Assembly: GCA_016185345.1 (NCBI GenBank)
Contig: JACPNS010000022.1
Span: 62,001 to 126,000, forward strand
Direction of reading: 5' to 3'
DNA: 64,000 nucleotides
From: Solirubrobacterales bacterium
Lineage (GTDB): Bacteria; Actinomycetota; Thermoleophilia; Solirubrobacterales; JACPNS01
A program made the position numbers and the translations under genes. Shown here one piece after another: positions 60,558 to 64,000 of this stretch (within the stretch, counting starts at the first letter, position 1; each line of letters begins with the position of its first letter). Below the pieces are notes generated by a model. It was not told the origin of the DNA. It made no database searches and saw only the letters and a program-made list of their open reading frames with translations.

Positions 60558-63500
60558 TCATGCCACCGCAACGCTCCGCGCAATCTCAAACAGCTCCTCA
60601 GGCATTGGCCGAGGAAGCCTCCAAGTGAACTGAACAGGCCGCTCCCCCGAGTGGCGGACGTAGGTCGCCGGCCCCAGGAACGTGTACGGAAGAGTCCTGA
60701 ATGCGTTCTTCTTTCGCTCCCGCACGAACAGCAAGATGCTCGAGTCTCGTTCCGCATGGTTGATGTATCGCTGAACGGTCGGAGTGCCGGGGTGCTGAGA
60801 CGACTGCGACTCCCAATGGAACAGCGAACGATTGATCGCAAAATCTCGATAGAGCGTGGTTGGCGAGTAATCCTTCTCGTTCTTTTTAAGGTCGATGAAG
60901 AAGGCATCCGCGTTCGAATTCTTCGACCAGAGAATTCCCTCGCGCGTCGGAGGTGGCGAAACCTCACTTCCGTACGCGAGCGCGGCGACGATTTCGTTTC
61001 GTGTGTATTGCGCATGGAGCGTAAGTGGGATGTCGGCACGGAGCCCGGATGGCTGACCGAGAGTTGCCGAGCGAGCATCCAAGAGCTCAAGAATGCTGAC
61101 CAGCTCTTCTCGAATCGCTTGCTCACTCCAGAACGCGCCTGCGAAATCCTGCATCGAGTCAAATCCACTGTCGCCCGAACCGAGCCCCCAGGCCAACATT
61201 GTGAACAGCCTTCGGTCGCGTTCGTCGAGTCTCTTGAGGAACGGGGGTGCTGAAGATCTAAGCCATTTGGAGTACTTCGCGACGCGCTCGGGATCGTCGA
61301 TGTGAAGAAGGCTTCTAGCTGTCGAGTCGAACTTGCTCTGAATCGCCGACAGCGCTTCACTGCCGGCTAGCCCTGCATCGCGACGAAGCTTCGCCCAGGA
61401 ACCGCGGCGATACAGATCCTCAGGCTCTATCGCCTGCTGGGCGAGAAAGTCGCCGAGCTCGACTTCGGGACTGCGTTTGAGCTCCGCAACGAGCACGGCC
61501 CATTTCGTGCGGCTCGCAGCCTGCTTCAAGTTCTCGACAACCAGCTCCGTGCTCTGCCTGTCGAAGTCAATTGTGCACCCGGACGGCAAGAACGGAAATC
61601 CAGACTCGACCTGTTCTCGCATCGGGCCATGCCGCACGTCCACAATCGCGCGCAGACGATCGTCAAACCGAAACTCACGTCGCTGCTGCCCGATCATGTC
61701 GATCACGGTCAGGTGGCTCTTGCCGTCGGCGGTGCGAAGGCCTCGTCCCAGCTGCTGGGTGAACACCGTCGCGGACGACGTGGGTCGAAGCAAAAAGATT
61801 GTGTCCACGTCCGGCACATCGACCCCCTCGCCAAGCACGTCGACAGAAAAAACGCACCGGATACTCCCTGCGCGCAGTCCGGCGAGAACCTTTGCGCGTT
61901 CTTCCTGCGGAGTGTTTCCGTCTACCGAAACACTCGGCAATCCGGCGTCTGTGAACTCTCGAGCCATGAACGCAGCATGTTCGACAGACACGCAGAACCC
62001 GAGCGCGCGCATCGTCTCCGGCTTGTACACGATTCGCTGGATCGAGTTGAGCAACTTGGAAACGCGCGCCTTGTCGCCGGTGTATACATCGCTCAGCTCG
62101 GCCGCGAGGTAGCCGCCACGCCGCCAGGTCACCGACGACAAGTCCGTGCCATCGGCAATGCCGAAGTACTGGAACGGGACGAGAAATCCCTCGTCGATGG
62201 CCTCCCACAGGCGCAACTCAACCGCGATTCGATTGTCGAACCATTCCGTCACGTCTTGACCGTCCATGCGCTCTGGAGTCGCGGTGAGACCAAGCAACTC
62301 GCGCGGTTCCAAGTGATTCAGTAGTCGTTCGTACGAAGGTGCTTTTGCGTGGTGGAACTCATCCACGATCACAACGTCGAATTCCGTTGGATCGATACTC
62401 GCCAGCCGATCTTTGCCGAGCGAGTTGATCATTCCGAAAACGTGGCGACCAGATACGCGACGGCCGCCCCCGTGGATGCCGCCAAATGAGCCATCACGCA
62501 GCACGGCTCGAAACGTCGCCAACGACTGCTCGATGATCTGCTCGCGATGGGCCACGAACAGGAGCGAGAGATCCTCGCCGTACTGAGCGCAAAGCTGCTT
62601 GTAGTCAAGTGCCGCGACTACCGTTTTGCCGGTTCCGGTGGCCGAGACGACCAGGTTCCGGTGGCGATCATGTCGAGTCCGCTCCACCGTCAACGCCTCG
62701 AGCATCCGCTCTTGGTAATCGCGCGGGATGACATCGAGGCCGGCGAACGAAATCGGAATCACCTCGCCACTGGCGCGCCGCAAGTTGCCGTCCAATGCCT
62801 TTTCGAACTGCTCGCCGTTGACCTCGGGGTCGTAGTCGACGAAGTACTCGGATTCCCAGTGGCTTTCGAACGTCATCTGGATGCGGTCCAGAAGATGTCC
62901 GGCGTCGGTTTCGGAGAGCCGAACGTTCCACTCAAGCCCGTCGAAGAGAGCTGTGTGCGAGAGATTCGAAGAGCCGACGAAAGCCGTGTTCAATCCGCCT
63001 TCGCGATGGAGCAGCCACGACTTGGCGTGAAGTTTCGTAGTACGGGCATCCATCGCAACCTTGACCTCGGCCCCGACCTCAACCAGCGCATCGACGGCGT
63101 CCTTCTCTGTCGCCCCCATGTAAGTGGTGGTGATCACTCGCACTCGACCGCCCCTGCTTACGAGCTCCTCAAGCGCGGGCCGGATGTGTCGAACGCCTGA
63201 CCAAATCACGAACGCGCAAATGAGGTCTACGTCTTTCGCCGACTCGAGCTCCGCCTTGAGCTCGGATCCAAAGTTGGGCTGCCCGGACGCGTTAACGAGC
63301 AGATCGCTCTGACTGAACGGTGTAGCCGGAAGCGCCGGGAGTGGCTCGAAATCTCCCAGCGGAGACTTCCGCTTGATTCCGACGAGCTTGGCCGGAGGTA
63401 CTTCGACGCCGTCCTCGGGACCCAGCTCGGGGACCTTGTCCAGCAACTCGTTTACAAGGGTTGCGATCGCCGCCGGATCCTCATCCAAATCGATGAGGAT

Positions 63501-63659
63501 TCTGCGCAGCTCATTCTTCAAATGAATGGCAAGTCGCTCCGGCGCCTCGGACTCGCCCAGGGGCGACTCGACTACGGCGTCTGCGTCCATTGAGGCAAGA
63601 ACGCGGCGAAGGCGGCGGGTGACGAGCTCGTCCCGAGGCCCTGGACTTAGCGACTCCAT
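60558..63659 (-). CDS. PLD-domain SF2 helicase with DUF3427-like C-terminus
   Basis: The protein has 1033 residues. A phospholipase-D-like nuclease domain with an HxK motif (KLHAKSWLLH...GSSNLSH) is near 210. The helicase core has GTGKT (near 342), VDEFHHAKAPS (near 433) and GLTATPERMDG. The C-terminal 400 residues match the DUF3427-type region (FIDLKKNEKDYSPTTLYRDF). It is likely a DNA-processing enzyme in repair or defence; the neighbours are not defence genes. Confidence 0.85.
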   Translation of the reverse strand: MESLSPGPRDELVTRRLRRVLASMDADAVVESPLGESEAPERLAIHLKNELRRILIDLDEDPAAIATLVNELLDKVPELGPEDGVEVPPAKLVGIKRKSPLGDFEPLPALPATPFSQSDLLVNASGQPNFGSELKAELESAKDVDLICAFVIWSGVRHIRPALEELVSRGGRVRVITTTYMGATEKDAVDALVEVGAEVKVAMDARTTKLHAKSWLLHREGGLNTAFVGSSNLSHTALFDGLEWNVRLSETDAGHLLDRIQMTFESHWESEYFVDYDPEVNGEQFEKALDGNLRRASGEVIPISFAGLDVIPRDYQERMLEALTVERTRHDRHRNLVVSATGTGKTVVAALDYKQLCAQYGEDLSLLFVAHREQIIEQSLATFRAVLRDGSFGGIHGGGRRVSGRHVFGMINSLGKDRLASIDPTEFDVVIVDEFHHAKAPSYERLLNHLEPRELLGLTATPERMDGQDVTEWFDNRIAVELRLWEAIDEGFLVPFQYFGIADGTDLSSVTWRRGGYLAAELSDVYTGDKARVSKLLNSIQRIVYKPETMRALGFCVSVEHAAFMAREFTDAGLPSVSVDGNTPQEERAKVLAGLRAGSIRCVFSVDVLGEGVDVPDVDTIFLLRPTSSATVFTQQLGRGLRTADGKSHLTVIDMIGQQRREFRFDDRLRAIVDVRHGPMREQVESGFPFLPSGCTIDFDRQSTELVVENLKQAASRTKWAVLVAELKRSPEVELGDFLAQQAIEPEDLYRRGSWAKLRRDAGLAGSEALSAIQSKFDSTARSLLHIDDPERVAKYSKWLRSSAPPFLKRLDERDRRLFTMLAWGLGSGDSGFDSMQDFAGAFWSEQAIREELVSILELLDARSATLGQPSGLRADIPLTLHAQYTRNEIVAALAYGSEVSPPPTREGILWSKNSNADAFFIDLKKNEKDYSPTTLYRDFAINRSLFHWESQSSQHPGTPTVQRYINHAERDSSILLFVRERKKNAFRTLPYTFLGPATYVRHSGERPVQFTWRLPRPMPEELFEIARSVAVA

Positions 63660-63689
63660 TCGGCGGAGCCTACCGACGCATCGTCCGCC

Positions 63690-64000
63690 TCATCGCTTGA
63701 CAGTAAGAACCACCGTACGATCAACTCGCACGCCACCGATCGCAAGCATGGTCTTCACGAGGTGCGTCCCGTAGCGAGCACTCTTTCCAACTCGAAGCGT
63801 GACCGTCACAGTCCTGGAGGACCCTGCCGAAATCGACTTGACGCTGGTTGAGAGTCGCCTCGCTGAATCGAGCGAAGCCGGAATCGACGACGTGAGCTTT
63901 GCGCCGCTCAGCGGTCCAGCTGTGTCGTTCGTCAACACGAACCGCAGTCGAACCTTCGCTCCGCGCTTGGCGGAAACCTTTGACGTGCGTGCGGTCAGCG
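63690..64000 (-). CDS. Secreted repeat-domain protein, C-terminal part
   Basis: This open frame enters from beyond base 64000 and ends in a TGA at 63690, so the start is outside. The visible part of about 103 residues (TSKVSAKRGAKVRLRFVLTN, SISAGSSRTVTVTLRVGKSA) is a DUF11/CARDB-like Ig fold, as in cell-surface proteins of this window. Function unknown. Confidence 0.6.
   Translation of the reverse strand, partial: LTARTSKVSAKRGAKVRLRFVLTNDTAGPLSGAKLTSSIPASLDSARRLSTSVKSISAGSSRTVTVTLRVGKSARYGTHLVKTMLAIGGVRVDRTVVLTVKR

Overview
This 64-kb window comes from a high-GC actinobacterium. The likely group is the Thermoleophilia/Solirubrobacterales: RpoB and RpoC look actinobacterial, TopA ends in a lysine-rich tail without zinc fingers, and there are many large secreted Ig-like, RTX and thrombospondin-3-like repeat proteins. 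The taxonomic placement is inference from protein style only.

The backbone is the rpmG-secE-nusG-rplK-rplA / rplJ-rplL / rpoB-rpoC series. All of it lies on the minus strand and in the usual order (44100 down to 506), but it is split into three blocks. About 11 kb (topA flanked by two related secreted proteins) separates rplA from rplJ. About 21 kb separates rplL from rpoB.

Region by region: 1-500 holds the end of a small unknown gene, probably leaderless, with a palindromic operator-like site, and the rpoC terminator. 506-8107 is rpoBC. 8108-14168 holds a secreted subtilisin-like protease with an RTX repeat tail, flanked by two copies of an apparently undescribed structured RNA and three copies of a bipartite promoter- or operator-like motif. 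14169-20868 is a translationally coupled operon: an ECF sigma factor fused to a membrane-anchored zinc-finger anti-sigma-like tail, followed by two large secreted Ig-like paralogues. 21070-24431 is a pyruvyltransferase/glycosyltransferase fusion coupled to a PP-loop ATPase. 24428-29128 carries PEP carboxykinase, an NTF2-like protein, a fatty acid hydroxylase with a FadR-type regulator, and a RAYT transposase with nearby palindromes. 29345-44100 carries the ribosomal, Sec and Nus genes, topA, and the 564- and 2138-residue surface proteins.

44358-49000 holds metabolic and stress genes (methyltransferase, Rieske flavoprotein, DJ-1/PfpI, hemW). 49040-53412 is a tightly overlapping five-gene operon: a PqqD-like protein, an HPr-kinase-like protein, two GT2 glycosyltransferases and a nucleotidyltransferase. 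It resembles the tailoring part of a RiPP or lasso peptide cluster, but no cyclase, leader protease or precursor is seen. 53435-64000 carries an ABC-F protein, a secreted S15 peptidase, small housekeeping enzymes, a decayed CAP-domain gene, a PLD-helicase, and the end of another secreted protein.

The most promising undescribed items are the paired structured RNA with its motif around the RTX protease, the PqqD/HprK/GT2/nucleotidyltransferase operon, and the sigma/anti-sigma fusion driving surface proteins. There are no rRNA, tRNA or CRISPR features that I can support.
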